Shown here piece after piece: positions 11,842 through 20,527 of a DNA stretch of 64,000 nt (position 1 is its first letter; each line of letters begins with the position of its first letter). Both the position numbers and the translations under genes were made by a program. The stretch covers positions 1 to 64,000 of the forward strand of contig JAJCYD010000008.1 in NCBI GenBank assembly GCA_029263125.1. Direction: 5' to 3'. This stretch comes from Solirubrobacteraceae bacterium. GTDB lineage: Bacteria > Actinomycetota > Thermoleophilia > Solirubrobacterales > Solirubrobacteraceae. Below the pieces are notes generated by a model, which saw nothing but the letters and a program-made list of their open reading frames with translations, ran no database searches and was not told the origin of the DNA.

Positions 11842-12780
11842 CTACAGCGCCAGCTCGACGACCCGCCCGATCAGCTCGTCGAAGCCGATGCCCGCCGCGT
11901 CGGCGGCCTGCGGGAACAGCGACGTGTCCGTCAGGCCGGGGATGGCGTTGGCCTCCAGGACATAGAGCTCGTCGTCGAATCGATCGAGCATGAGGTCGAT
12001 CCGTCCGAAGCCCGCGCAGCCGAGCAGCTCCCAGACCTGCAGCGCGAGATCCTGTGCGCGCTGTGTCAGCTCGTCGGTCAACGCCGCCGGGCAGACGAAC
12101 TCCGTGCGCCCGATCTCGTAGCGCGCCTCGTAGCGGTCGTCCTCGTGGGGGGTCGCCTCGACGACCGGTAGCACGAGCGGTCGCCCGCCCTCGGCCCGGT
12201 CGAGGATCGACACGGCGAGGTCGCGCCCGTCGACATGGCGCTCGAGCAGGACCTTGTCGCCGTAGGAGAACGCGGCCACGAGCGCGCCCGGAACCTCCTC
12301 GGGTCCGCGCGCCATCTTCATCCCCAGCGCCGACCCCTGGTTGGACGGCTTGACGACCACTGGAAAGCCGAGGCGCTCCTGGATCGCGGGCAGCGCGTCG
12401 GCCGCGCCGAGCTCCTTGAAGGCGGTCTCGTTGAACGCGAAGAAGTCTGGCGTGGGAATGCCCGCGTCGCGCATGTGGTGCTTGGCGAGCACCTTGTCCG
12501 CGCAGCGGATGCACGCCGACACACCCGAGCCGGTGTACGGGATGCCGGCGGCCTCCAGCAGCTCCTGCACGGTGCCGTCCTCGCCGTCGCGGCCGTGCAG
12601 CGCGACGAAGGCGACCTCCGGCGCGGCCTCCCGCAGGCGCCCGACGAGGTCGTGGCCGACGTCGATGCCCACGACGTCGTGGCCGAGGCGCTCCAGCGCG
12701 TCCTGCACGCGCGCGCCGGACTTCAGCGAGATCTGGCGCTCCAGCGAGCGGCCGCCCTTCAGGACGGCTACGCGGCTCAT
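11842..12780 (-). CDS. ddl: D-alanine--D-alanine ligase
   Basis: 312 residues with an ATP-grasp fold. N-terminal VAVLKGGRSLERQISLKSG, then LHGRDGEDGTVQELLEAAGIPYTG, the ATP-binding VVKPSNQGSALGM, and the metal-binding LEANAIPGLTDTSLFP. The enzyme joins two D-Ala for the peptidoglycan stem peptide in the cytoplasm. It is at the short end of the family. Its ATG overlaps the stop of the upstream aminotransferase gene by four bases, implying translational coupling. Confidence 0.95.
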   Translation of the reverse strand: MSRVAVLKGGRSLERQISLKSGARVQDALERLGHDVVGIDVGHDLVGRLREAAPEVAFVALHGRDGEDGTVQELLEAAGIPYTGSGVSACIRCADKVLAKHHMRDAGIPTPDFFAFNETAFKELGAADALPAIQERLGFPVVVKPSNQGSALGMKMARGPEEVPGALVAAFSYGDKVLLERHVDGRDLAVSILDRAEGGRPLVLPVVEATPHEDDRYEARYEIGRTEFVCPAALTDELTQRAQDLALQVWELLGCAGFGRIDLMLDRFDDELYVLEANAIPGLTDTSLFPQAADAAGIGFDELIGRVVELAL

Positions 12781-14210
12781 CCTTCGCGCGCGTCGGGACG
12801 CCGCCGGCGGACCGGCGCCAGCGGTGGCAGGTGCAGCACGTCGGCGAGCTGCGCGTCGGGCTCAGCCGGCGTGGGCTCACAGGACGGCACGGGATCGGCG
12901 GCGCGACTGCCGGTCAGGCGCTCGTAGAGCTCGATCTGCTCGCGCACGACCTCGCCGATGCGGCGGATGCCCTCGCGGATGTCGGTCTCGCCGACGCCGG
13001 AGAAGTTCAGCCGCATGCAGCTCGCGCCGCGGCCGTCGAGGAACGCCGCGCGCCCGGGCACGAAGGCGACGCGCTGATCCAGCGCGCGCGCCAGCAGGTC
13101 GGTCGTATCGATGTAGTCCGGCAGCGTCGCCCAGATGAACAGCCCGCCCTGCGGATGCGTCCAGTGGCACTCGGGTCCGAAGCTCTCGGCGAGCGCGTCG
13201 AGCATCACGTCGCGGCGGCGGCGGTAGATCTCCTTCAGCGACTGCACGTAGTCCTGCCAGCGCCCGCTGGCGAAGTACGCGGCGACGAAGAGCTGCGTCA
13301 GCGACGACGAGCACAGGTCGGCGGCCTGCTTGCCGACGTTCATCTTGTCGAGCACCGGCGGCGGCCCGACGCTCCAGCCCAGGCGCACGCCCGGCGAGAG
13401 GATCTTCGAGAACGTGCCGAGGTAGATCACGAACTCGCCGCCGTCCAGCGAGTACAGCGTCGGCAGCGCGTCGCCCTCGTAGCGCAGCAGGCCGTAGGGG
13501 TTGTCCTCAAGCACCAGCAGCTCGCGTTCGCGGATGACCTGGACGAGGCGCTGGCGGCGCGCCAGCGACATCGTCGTCCCGGACGGGTTCTGGAAGGTGG
13601 GGACGGTGTAGATGAACTTCGGCGAGCGGCCTTCCTCGCGCAGCCGGTCCAGCGCGCGCTCGAGCTCGTCGATGCGCATGCCGTCCTCGTCGCCCTCGAT
13701 CTGCACGACGTCGGCCTCGTAGGAGCAGAACGTCGGCACCGCGCCCGGGTAGGTCGGCGCCTCGGCGACGATGACGTCACCGGGGTCGATCAGCGTCTTG
13801 CAGACGAGGTCGATGACCTGCTGGCCGCCGGTCGTGACGAGCACGTCCTCGGCGTCGATGTGCGTGCCCTCCTCGGCCATGACCTCGGCGATGCAGGACT
13901 TCAGGACCGTCAGGCCCTCCGTCGGGCCGTACTGCAGGGAGCGCGCGCACGAGTCGACGGCGACGTCGCCCATGATCGCGGCGAAGGACTCAGCGGGAAA
14001 CGACGACGTGTCGGGAAGGCCGCCGGCGAGCGAGATGATGTCCTCGCGCTCGGTCAGCGCCATGAGGTCTCGCATCGCCGAGGAGCGCATGACCTGGGTG
14101 CGCGCGGCGAAGAGCCCCGCATAGCGCTCGAGGTCTCGCGCCCGTGAGCGGGACGGTGTCACCATGCGGTGTTCGCCAGGGGCTCGCGGGTCCCTGTCGT
14201 CTATCGTCAT
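12777..14210 (-). CDS. PLP-dependent aminotransferase (class I/II, 2-aminoadipate type)
   Basis: 477 residues. The PLP lysine is in LGTFSKILSPGVRLGW. DNPYG and TTGGQQ are the usual cofactor-binding stretches of the MocR/LysN-type subgroup, here without a GntR domain. Substrates are probably aromatic, branched or dicarboxylic amino acids. Coupling to ddl hints at D-Ala or wall amino-acid supply but does not prove it. The C-terminal 45 residues are Pro/Arg-rich and outside the fold. The ATG at 14210 is favoured because TACCGT on the minus strand ends eight bases upstream; an internal ATG at 14165 is the alternative. Confidence 0.86.
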   Translation of the reverse strand: MTIDDRDPRAPGEHRMVTPSRSRARDLERYAGLFAARTQVMRSSAMRDLMALTEREDIISLAGGLPDTSSFPAESFAAIMGDVAVDSCARSLQYGPTEGLTVLKSCIAEVMAEEGTHIDAEDVLVTTGGQQVIDLVCKTLIDPGDVIVAEAPTYPGAVPTFCSYEADVVQIEGDEDGMRIDELERALDRLREEGRSPKFIYTVPTFQNPSGTTMSLARRQRLVQVIRERELLVLEDNPYGLLRYEGDALPTLYSLDGGEFVIYLGTFSKILSPGVRLGWSVGPPPVLDKMNVGKQAADLCSSSLTQLFVAAYFASGRWQDYVQSLKEIYRRRRDVMLDALAESFGPECHWTHPQGGLFIWATLPDYIDTTDLLARALDQRVAFVPGRAAFLDGRGASCMRLNFSGVGETDIREGIRRIGEVVREQIELYERLTGSRAADPVPSCEPTPAEPDAQLADVLHLPPLAPVRRRRPDAREG

Positions 14211-14233
14211 GGCGCTCCACGGTACCGGACGGC

Positions 14234-14812
14234 TTGCGACTGCTGATCGACATTCTCCAGGGCGCCGGCCTCGCCGGCGCGACGGGCATTCGCCCGTTCC
14301 TGCCCGCGCTCGTGGCGGGGGCGCTGGCCTCCGGCAACATCGGCATCGACTACGAGAACACCCCGTTTGCGTTCCTCGAGCAGCCCGGCTGGCTGCTGGC
14401 CATCGTGCTCGCGCTGATCGCCGCGATGGCCATGCAGCGCCGCGGGGTTCCGGAGAAGGTGCTCGACAGCTCGCTGGCGGGCATCGGGATCGGGCTCGGC
14501 GCGCTGCTATGCGCGGGGACGCTCGCCGATCACGACGTCGTCTGGTGGCCGGGCCTGATCGGCGGGGCGCTGTCCGCCGCGCTCGCCGGTGCCGCGACCC
14601 AGTCGCTCGTGGTGCGCACGCGTGCGCGCCTGGACGCCGAGGCGCGCGCGGCGCTGCCGATCTACCTCGAGGGCGCCGGCGTGGCGCTGGCCGCGCTGGC
14701 CGTCGTGGCCGCGCCGGTCACGATCCTCGCCCTGGGCTTCTTCGCCTTCCTGCTGCGCGGCGGTCGCCGCCGCGAGGGCGAGAAGTACGCGGGCCTGCGC
14801 ATCCTGCGGTGA
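14234..14812 (+). CDS. DUF4126 membrane protein
   Basis: About 192 residues with several membrane segments. The N-terminal LLIDILQGAGLAGATGIRPF is typical of DUF4126, followed by LPALVAGALASGNIGIDYENT. Function unknown. The start is uncertain: no ATG or GTG sits where family members begin, so TTG at 14234 (giving MRLLIDILQ) was chosen; a GTG at 14144 would give 30 extra residues lying antisense to the aminotransferase. It is followed after one base by the phosphodiesterase gene, so the two are probably one transcript. Confidence 0.7.
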   Translation: MRLLIDILQGAGLAGATGIRPFLPALVAGALASGNIGIDYENTPFAFLEQPGWLLAIVLALIAAMAMQRRGVPEKVLDSSLAGIGIGLGALLCAGTLADHDVVWWPGLIGGALSAALAGAATQSLVVRTRARLDAEARAALPIYLEGAGVALAALAVVAAPVTILALGFFAFLLRGGRRREGEKYAGLRILR

Positions 14813-14813
14813 C

Positions 14814-16271
14814 GTGAGCACGCCTCCCAAGCTTGTCCTGACCGTCATCGACGGCATGAAGCCGACGATGCTCGAACGCGCGATCAGCGCCGGCTCGGCG
14901 CCCGCGCTGAGGGCGATCCGCGACCGCGGCACATACGTCAGCGACTGCGTCGCGGCCTTCCCGTCGGTGACCCCCGTCTGCGCCGGGACGATCGCCACGG
15001 GCCACCTGCAGGACGAGCACCGGATCCCGTCGATGAACTGGTACTCCCGGGAGGACAAGCGCTACGTCGAGTACGGCTCGTCGTTTCAGGCCGCGCGCAA
15101 GTTCGGCCTCAACCGCCAGCTCGTCGACACGATCTTCAACATGAACGAGCACCACCTGTCGCCCGACACGCCGACGATCTTCGAGACGCTCGACGATGCC
15201 GGCGTGCGCTCCGCCTGCACCACCTACCTGATCTTCCGCGGGCGCCATCCGCACGAGGTCTCCCAGGACTGGGCGCTGACCCGCGTGGCCTCGTCGCTGT
15301 TCAAGCGCTCGGTGATGGGGCCGAGCGAGCTGTTCTACGCCGACATCTTCGCCAGCCGCAAGACCGGCTGCTGGTCGCGGATGGGCATCCCGGGCATGCG
15401 CGACCAGCACGCCGGCTGCGTCGGCAGCTACCTCGTCGAGCACGACCTGTTCGACTTCCTGCTGCTGTCGCTGCCCGACAACGACGCGCACTCACACAAG
15501 CACGGCCCGCACGCGCAGATCGCGTCGATCGCCGCGGCCGACGCCGAGCTGTGGCGGGTGATGGAGGCCGGCGGCGGCGCCGAGGCGTTCCTCGACGAGC
15601 ACGCGATGATCGTCATGGCCGACCACTCGCACACGCACATCGAGCAGGTCATCGACTTCACGGGGCCCTTCGAGGACTGGAAGGTGCTCGCGCCGTCGGG
15701 CGCCAACGCCAATCAGGCCGAGCTCGCGCTGTGCCCCGCGCAGCGCTCGGCGATGGTCTACCTGCTGCTTCAGTCGCGCGGCGTGCTGCCGCGCATCGTC
15801 GACACGGCGCGTGGGATCGAGGGCGTCGACCTCGTCATGTGGCGCGACGACGACGGGCGCGCGCACGTCGGCGGCGAGCGCGGCGAGCTGACGTTCGCGC
15901 CCGGCGAGGGTGTGGCGGACGAGCGCGGGCTGCGCTGGGACGTCGACGGCGATCTCCCGACGCTGCTGGCGAGCGTCGAGGATGGCGTGCTGTGCTGTGA
16001 GCATTACCCCGACGCGCTGCGCCGGGTGTGGGCCGCGCTGACGTGCCCGACGTCGGGCGACGTGCTGCTGTCGGCCGAGCCCTCCTACGAGTTCCCCGAC
16101 TGGGGCAAGCGCGCGCACGTGCGCGGCGGCAGCCACGGCTCGCTGCACCGCGTGGACTCGCTCGGCGCGCTGCTGTTCTGCGGCATCGACTGCCCATCCG
16201 AGCGCGCCGGAGGGCCGTGGTCGATCGGCGACGTCGCGCCACTGGTCCTGGCGCACTTCGGCTGCGGCTAG
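14814..16271 (+). CDS. Alkaline-phosphatase-superfamily phosphodiesterase
   Basis: 485 residues of the type I phosphodiesterase/nucleotide pyrophosphatase group. Metal ligands and nucleophile are visible: VIDGMKPTM, the nucleophile Thr in FPSVTPVCAG, DNDAHSHKHG, and MADHSHTHIE. Such enzymes cleave phosphodiester bonds in nucleotides or phospholipid head groups. No signal peptide is evident, so it is either cytoplasmic or exported by another route. It starts one base after the DUF4126 stop and leads into the glycosyltransferase genes, suggesting work on lipid-linked or wall polymers. Confidence 0.88.
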   Translation: MSTPPKLVLTVIDGMKPTMLERAISAGSAPALRAIRDRGTYVSDCVAAFPSVTPVCAGTIATGHLQDEHRIPSMNWYSREDKRYVEYGSSFQAARKFGLNRQLVDTIFNMNEHHLSPDTPTIFETLDDAGVRSACTTYLIFRGRHPHEVSQDWALTRVASSLFKRSVMGPSELFYADIFASRKTGCWSRMGIPGMRDQHAGCVGSYLVEHDLFDFLLLSLPDNDAHSHKHGPHAQIASIAAADAELWRVMEAGGGAEAFLDEHAMIVMADHSHTHIEQVIDFTGPFEDWKVLAPSGANANQAELALCPAQRSAMVYLLLQSRGVLPRIVDTARGIEGVDLVMWRDDDGRAHVGGERGELTFAPGEGVADERGLRWDVDGDLPTLLASVEDGVLCCEHYPDALRRVWAALTCPTSGDVLLSAEPSYEFPDWGKRAHVRGGSHGSLHRVDSLGALLFCGIDCPSERAGGPWSIGDVAPLVLAHFGCG

Positions 16272-16282
16272 CCTGTGGCGCG

Positions 16283-16750
16283 ATGACCGACGACGCCCTC
16301 GTCGTGCCTGCCACCGAGGCGCAGCCCGGCCCGCGCCGGCGCGCGCGGATGAGGCTGGCGCTCCGCACGCCGGCCAACTGGAGCCAGCTCGTGCGCTTCG
16401 GGGCGGTCGGCGCCAGCGGCTACGCGGTCAACCTCCTCGTCTTCAAGCTGCTCGTCCACGAGGCGTCGGTCAGCTATCCGCTCGCAGCGGTCGCGGCCTT
16501 CTCGGTCGCGCTGGTCAACAACTTCCTGTGGAACCGCATCTGGACGTTCCGCGCGGGCGACGGGCACGCCGGCTTTCAGGCCGCGCGCTTCGTCGTCGTG
16601 TCGCTGACGGCGTTCGGCGTGCAGTTCGCGCTGCTGCTCGGGCTCGTCGAGGCAGCCGGCATGGACAAGGTGGCCGCGCAGGCGATCGCGATCGCCTGCG
16701 CGACGCCGCTGAACTTCCTCGGCAACAAGCTCTGGAGCTTCAGGACGTGA
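16283..16750 (+). CDS. GtrA-family flippase-like protein
   Basis: 155 residues with four membrane helices. LVRFGAVGASGYAVNLLVF starts the GtrA domain; NNFLWNRIWTFR and the closing PLNFLGNKLWSF are the family's repeated aromatic motifs. GtrA-like proteins are thought to flip polyprenyl-phosphate sugars used by membrane glycosyltransferases. A TAGCCT box ends eight bases before the ATG. The downstream GTG overlaps its stop, so it is coupled to the GT87-like gene. Confidence 0.9.
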   Translation: MTDDALVVPATEAQPGPRRRARMRLALRTPANWSQLVRFGAVGASGYAVNLLVFKLLVHEASVSYPLAAVAAFSVALVNNFLWNRIWTFRAGDGHAGFQAARFVVVSLTAFGVQFALLLGLVEAAGMDKVAAQAIAIACATPLNFLGNKLWSFRT

Positions 16751-18417
16751 CGCGCGCGGCGTGCTGCGCCGCGCTGCTGACGTTCCTCCTCGCAGCGCTC
16801 CCGGCATCCGCGCAGACCCGCAAGCCGGGCAGCCAGCCGACGTCCTCCCCGCTGCTGGGCGACGCACGGGACGCGATCGCGCCCGGCCGACGGCTCACCC
16901 CCGAGCAGGCGGGGGCGATCGCCGACCGCGTGACGATCGTGCGCCGCGAGCGGCGCCGCGACCCGACCGCCACGCGCGAGGTGACCGCGAAGGACGACGG
17001 CCGCTGGCAGGTCTCCTACTTCGTCGACATCGCGCCCGGCAGGCCGCGCAACGAGATCGCGCAGGTCTACGTCGGCGATCGCAGCGGCAAGGTGCTGGAG
17101 GCCTACACCGGCTACAAGGTCGCGTGGACGATGGCGCGCGGCTATCCGGGCGCCTTCGGGCGGGTCGTGAACTCGCCGATCGTGTGGGTGCCGCTCGCGA
17201 TCCTGTTCGTCGTGCCGTTCGTGCAGCCGCGCCGCCCGCGCCGGATGCTGCACCTCGACCTGCTCGTGCTGAGCGCGTTCTCGCTGTCGCTGGCGTTCTT
17301 CAACGCCGCGCAGATCGGCATGTCGGTGCCGCTCGTCTATCCGCTGCTGCTCTACCTGCTGGGGCGCATGCTGTGGATCGGCCTGCGCGGTCGGGCGGCG
17401 GCCGGACAGGCGCGCCGCCCGCTTGCGCTGCTGGTTCCCGTGAGCTGGCTGGCGATCGCGGTGGTCTTCCTGCTGGGGTTCCGCGTGGCGCTGAACGTCA
17501 CCCGCTCAAACGTCATCGACGTCGGCTACGCCGGGGTGATCGGCGCCGACCGCTTCGCCGATGGGCGCGAGCTGTACGGGGCGTTCCCCGACAACAACCA
17601 GAACGGCGACACGTACGGTCCGGTCGTCTACGCGGCCTACGTCCCGTTCGAGCAGGCGCTGCCGTGGAGCGGCAAGTGGGACGACGTGCCCGCCGCACAC
17701 GCCGCGGCGATCGGCTTCGACCTACTGGCCTGCCTGCTGTGCTTCCTCGTCGGACGGCGCGTGCGCGGACCCGGCCTGGGGATCGTCCTGGCCTACTGCT
17801 GGGTGACCTTCCCGTTCACCCTGTATGCCTCGATGTCCAACGCCAACGACGCGCTCGTCGGGGCACTCGTGCTCGCGGCGCTGTGGGTCGCGGGACGCCC
17901 GCTCGCGCGCGGCGGGATGCTCGCGCTGGCGGGACTGACGAAGTTCGCCCCGCTCGTGCTCGCGCCGCTGTTCGCGACCCACGACGCGTCCCGGCGGCGA
18001 CGCGGCGTCACGCTGTTCGCGATCGGGTTCGCGGTCACGGCCGCGCTGGCGTTCGTGCCCGTGGTGGCCCACAACTCGCTGCGCAGCTTCTGGGACGCCT
18101 CGATCGCCTTTCAGGCGCAGCGCGGCTCGCCGTTCTCGGTGTGGGGGCTGTATGAGGGTGCGTGGATCGACAAGGTCCAGCTCGGCGTGCAGATCTGGGC
18201 GGTCGTGGGCGCGGTCGTGCTGGCCTTCGTGCCCCGGCGGCGCGATCTCGTAGGGCTGGCGGCGTGCAGCGCGGCGATCCTGATCGCGCTGCAGCTCGGC
18301 GTGACGCACTGGTTCTATCTCTACATCCCGTGGTTCTTCCCCCTGGTGATGCTCGCGCTGCTCGGTCGCTGGGACGCGCCCGTCAGGGTCCCGCTGCGAT
18401 TGCCCGCGCGGGCGTGA
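16747..18417 (+). CDS. GT87-like membrane mannosyltransferase with PepSY-like N-terminal region
   Basis: 556 residues. A signal-like N-terminus (ACCAALLTFLLAALPASA) is followed by about 120 exported residues resembling a PepSY domain (RWQVSYFVDIAPG, AQVYVGDRSGKVLEAYTGYKV), then about ten membrane helices of the DUF2029/GT87 polyprenol-phosphate-dependent mannosyltransferase type. The acidic loop after the next helix (VIGADRFADGRELYG) and the NNQNGDTYGPVVYAAYVPFE segment are typical of that group. It probably adds mannose or a related sugar to an outer glycolipid. The N-terminal addition is unusual. It overlaps both neighbours by four bases in one operon. Confidence 0.8.
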   Translation: MTRAACCAALLTFLLAALPASAQTRKPGSQPTSSPLLGDARDAIAPGRRLTPEQAGAIADRVTIVRRERRRDPTATREVTAKDDGRWQVSYFVDIAPGRPRNEIAQVYVGDRSGKVLEAYTGYKVAWTMARGYPGAFGRVVNSPIVWVPLAILFVVPFVQPRRPRRMLHLDLLVLSAFSLSLAFFNAAQIGMSVPLVYPLLLYLLGRMLWIGLRGRAAAGQARRPLALLVPVSWLAIAVVFLLGFRVALNVTRSNVIDVGYAGVIGADRFADGRELYGAFPDNNQNGDTYGPVVYAAYVPFEQALPWSGKWDDVPAAHAAAIGFDLLACLLCFLVGRRVRGPGLGIVLAYCWVTFPFTLYASMSNANDALVGALVLAALWVAGRPLARGGMLALAGLTKFAPLVLAPLFATHDASRRRRGVTLFAIGFAVTAALAFVPVVAHNSLRSFWDASIAFQAQRGSPFSVWGLYEGAWIDKVQLGVQIWAVVGAVVLAFVPRRRDLVGLAACSAAILIALQLGVTHWFYLYIPWFFPLVMLALLGRWDAPVRVPLRLPARA

Positions 18418-19646
18418 GCGCTCGCGCCCACCTGGCGCTCGCCGGTCTCGCGCTCGCGGTCCTGTGGGCCGTCGCGACGACGATCGGGCCGTTCTCGGAC
18501 ATCACCGTCAACGACCTCTTCGTCTACCGGTCCTACGCCGACCTGCTGGTCGACGGGCGCCTGCCCTACCTCGACTTCGCCTTCGAGTACCCGCCGCTGG
18601 CGGCTCTGCCGCTCGGGTTGGCCGGGCTGCCGGGCACGAGCGAGGGCACATACGAGGTGAGCTTCGCCGTGCTGATGCTCGGCTGCGCGCTGGTGGGTCA
18701 GCGCCTCGCGGCGCGCCTGGCGGGGTCCGAGCGCGAGGCCATCGTCGTCGCGTGGCTGCTGGCGCTGTCGCCGGTGGTCATCGGCGCCTCGGTGCGCACG
18801 CACTTCGATCTCATGCCGGTTGCGATCACTGCCGGCGCGCTGCTGGCGCTCTCGCGAGGCCGGACGAACCTCGGGTTCCTGCTGCTCGGCCTCGGCACGA
18901 TGACCAAGCTGTTCCCGGGCCTGCTGGCCCTCGCCGCGGTCGTGTGGCTCCTCGGACGCGGCGAGCGGGCGCGCGCGCTGCGCGGGGCGGCGATCTTCAC
19001 CGCGGTCGTGCTCGCGATCTCGCTGCCCTTCGCAGGGTCCGGCTACGTCGAGTCCTTCACCTTCCACCTCGACCGCCCCGTGCAGATCGAGTCCTCGGCC
19101 GCGACGGTGCTGTTCGCCCTCGGGGGGTCGGAGGTCACGGGCACGAACCTGCGCCCGGACCGCTTCAAGTCCAATGGCCTGGACGGCGGGGCGGCCGGCA
19201 CCGTCGAGCTGGTCTTCGCGATCGTGCTCGTCCTCGCACTGGCGGCGCTCATCGCCCTCGCGGCGCGCCGGCCTGACCCGCGTCAGCTCGTGCTGTGCGG
19301 CTTCGCGACCTTGCTGGCGTTCGTCACATTGGGCAAGGTCTTCTCGCCGCAGTACGTCATCTGGCTGGCCCCGTTCGCCGCGCTGGCCTGGGTGTGGGGC
19401 CAGCGAACCGCCGCGCTACTCGTCGGCGCCGCGATCGTCCTCACCCACGTCGAGTTCCCCAGCCGCTACTTCGACCTCATCAACGAGCAGCGCGACGTCA
19501 TCCTGATCGTCGCCGCGCGCAACGCCCTACTGCTCGTGGCGCTCGGCGTGCTGGTGGTGGGACTCCTGCGGCCGCCGGCCGATCAGCTCATCGGGTCGCG
19601 CGCCTCGATGCCGTCGAAGCGCCTGAAGTCGCGGTCGCGGGTGTAG
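18414..19646 (+). CDS. GT87-like membrane glycosyltransferase
   Basis: 410 residues with about ten membrane helices. The first outer loop ITVNDLFVYRSYADLLVDG and FEYPPLAALPLG are GT87 hallmarks (acidic residues followed by YPP). MTKLFPGLL and FSPQYVIWLAPF lie in later helices. It likely uses polyprenyl-phosphate mannose on the outer face. The last 20 or so residues (after LLRPPADQL) are basic and lie entirely antisense to the vapC 3' end, so the natural C-terminus may have been replaced when vapBC arrived. Confidence 0.82.
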   Translation: MSARAHLALAGLALAVLWAVATTIGPFSDITVNDLFVYRSYADLLVDGRLPYLDFAFEYPPLAALPLGLAGLPGTSEGTYEVSFAVLMLGCALVGQRLAARLAGSEREAIVVAWLLALSPVVIGASVRTHFDLMPVAITAGALLALSRGRTNLGFLLLGLGTMTKLFPGLLALAAVVWLLGRGERARALRGAAIFTAVVLAISLPFAGSGYVESFTFHLDRPVQIESSAATVLFALGGSEVTGTNLRPDRFKSNGLDGGAAGTVELVFAIVLVLALAALIALAARRPDPRQLVLCGFATLLAFVTLGKVFSPQYVIWLAPFAALAWVWGQRTAALLVGAAIVLTHVEFPSRYFDLINEQRDVILIVAARNALLLVALGVLVVGLLRPPADQLIGSRASMPSKRLKSRSRV

Positions 19647-20014
19647 ATCACACGAACCTCGTGTTGTCGCATGAGCGCGGCGATGTGGGCGTCCGGCACG
19701 TCGTTGCCGCGGGTGTGTCCTGCGGCAGCATCCAGGTAATGGGTCCAGAACCCGGCCATCTCTCCGGGCACGCGGACATGAGGCAAGCCGATCAACTGCT
19801 CGACGTTGTGCATCGCCGTGGAGGGGGCCAACGGTCGCGGAAGGATCGCTGGGTGGGTGACGATCCGCAGGTAGCCCAGCAAGGTGGGCCAGAAGAGGTA
19901 AAAGACCGCCGGACCAGCGGCGAGGCTGTGGACCAGCTCGCTGGCGGGACCGTGGGCGCTATCGGCCACGTTGTCCGCGTAGACGAGGATGTTCGTATCG
20001 ACCGTGACGCTCAC
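19583..20014 (-). CDS. vapC: VapC-type PIN-domain toxin
   Basis: 143 residues. The PIN fold begins VTVDTNILVYADN with the first metal-binding Asp; a conserved acidic position lies mid-protein, and the C-terminal NDVPDAHIAALMRQH plus YTRDRDFRRFDG supplies the remaining Asp residues. VapC toxins are Mg-dependent RNases that cut tRNA or rRNA. The GTG start overlaps the vapB stop (GTGA), the usual TA coupling. Its 3' 64 bases overlap the convergent glycosyltransferase gene. Confidence 0.9.
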   Translation of the reverse strand: MSVTVDTNILVYADNVADSAHGPASELVHSLAAGPAVFYLFWPTLLGYLRIVTHPAILPRPLAPSTAMHNVEQLIGLPHVRVPGEMAGFWTHYLDAAAGHTRGNDVPDAHIAALMRQHEVRVIYTRDRDFRRFDGIEARDPMS

Positions 20015-20244
20015 GGCGGTCCGTCGAGCGCCGCACGTAGCGCCTCCTTGTCCTCGAGGTCCACGCGCGGCACCCCGAGATCGTGGGAGACCCAGTCGAA
20101 CGCCGGCGCCGGCCGATCATTCTCGTCGAGCACGCTGGCCAGCAGCTCCGACGCCACGCGGCCCATGCTCTTCCCGTCCCGAGCGCCGCGCCTGCGCAGC
20201 TCGCGAAGCACCGAGGGGTCGAGATCGAGCGTCGTACGCGCCAT
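20011..20244 (-). CDS. vapB: VapB-type ribbon-helix-helix antitoxin
   Basis: 77 residues. The N-terminus ARTTLDLDPSVLRELRRRG is a ribbon-helix-helix DNA-binding module; the tail (FDWVSHDLGVPRVDLEDKEA) is the toxin-wrapping part. It neutralises VapC and represses the operon. A TAGCAT box ends eight bases before the ATG, so the operon is probably leaderless. A degraded second copy of its last codons lies upstream at 20477-20512. Confidence 0.88.
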   Translation of the reverse strand: MARTTLDLDPSVLRELRRRGARDGKSMGRVASELLASVLDENDRPAPAFDWVSHDLGVPRVDLEDKEALRAALDGPP

Positions 20245-20295
20245 GATGCGTGATGCTAGCAACCAGGGCGTCAGATGCCGGCGGGCGCAGGTCGT

Positions 20296-20396
20296 CGCCG
20301 GCAGCAGCACCTGCTCGATCGACGCCGCCCGCAGCGGCGCGGCGGCACAGCCGCACGAGCACGCCCATCGGCCACGGATCCTCGCCGAGGCTGTTC
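20296..20396. repeat. Direct repeat copy 1: duplicated 3' end of the ymdB-like gene
   Basis: Bases 20296-20346 are identical for 51 nt to 20534-20584 at the end of the ymdB-like gene. The match continues to about 20396 with one indel and a few changes. On the minus strand it encodes GEDPWPMGVLV, the counterpart of DEDPWLMGVLV in the intact gene, then shifts frame. It is a non-coding remnant just upstream of vapB. Confidence 0.85.
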
Positions 20397-20476
20397 GAGG
20401 GCTCTTCCATCTCGCGGGCGGTGTCGGAGTGCCGCTGCGACGAGCGCAGCAACAGAAGCTCGCACCACAGGTCCGC

Positions 20477-20512
20477 TCATGGCGGACCCCCAAGCGCCGT
20501 GCGGAGCGCCTG
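20477..20512 (-). pseudogene. Remnant of a second vapB 3' end
   Basis: On the minus strand this reads QALRTALGGPP followed by TGA, against EALRAALDGPP-TGA at the end of the intact vapB. About 28 of 37 nucleotides match, and an ATG overlapping the stop copies the toxin-start coupling. No toxin body follows: the sequence runs into the repeat copy described at 20296-20396. It is the tail of a lost or partly duplicated antitoxin gene. Confidence 0.6.
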
Positions 20513-20527
20513 CGTGTGCGCACAGCC

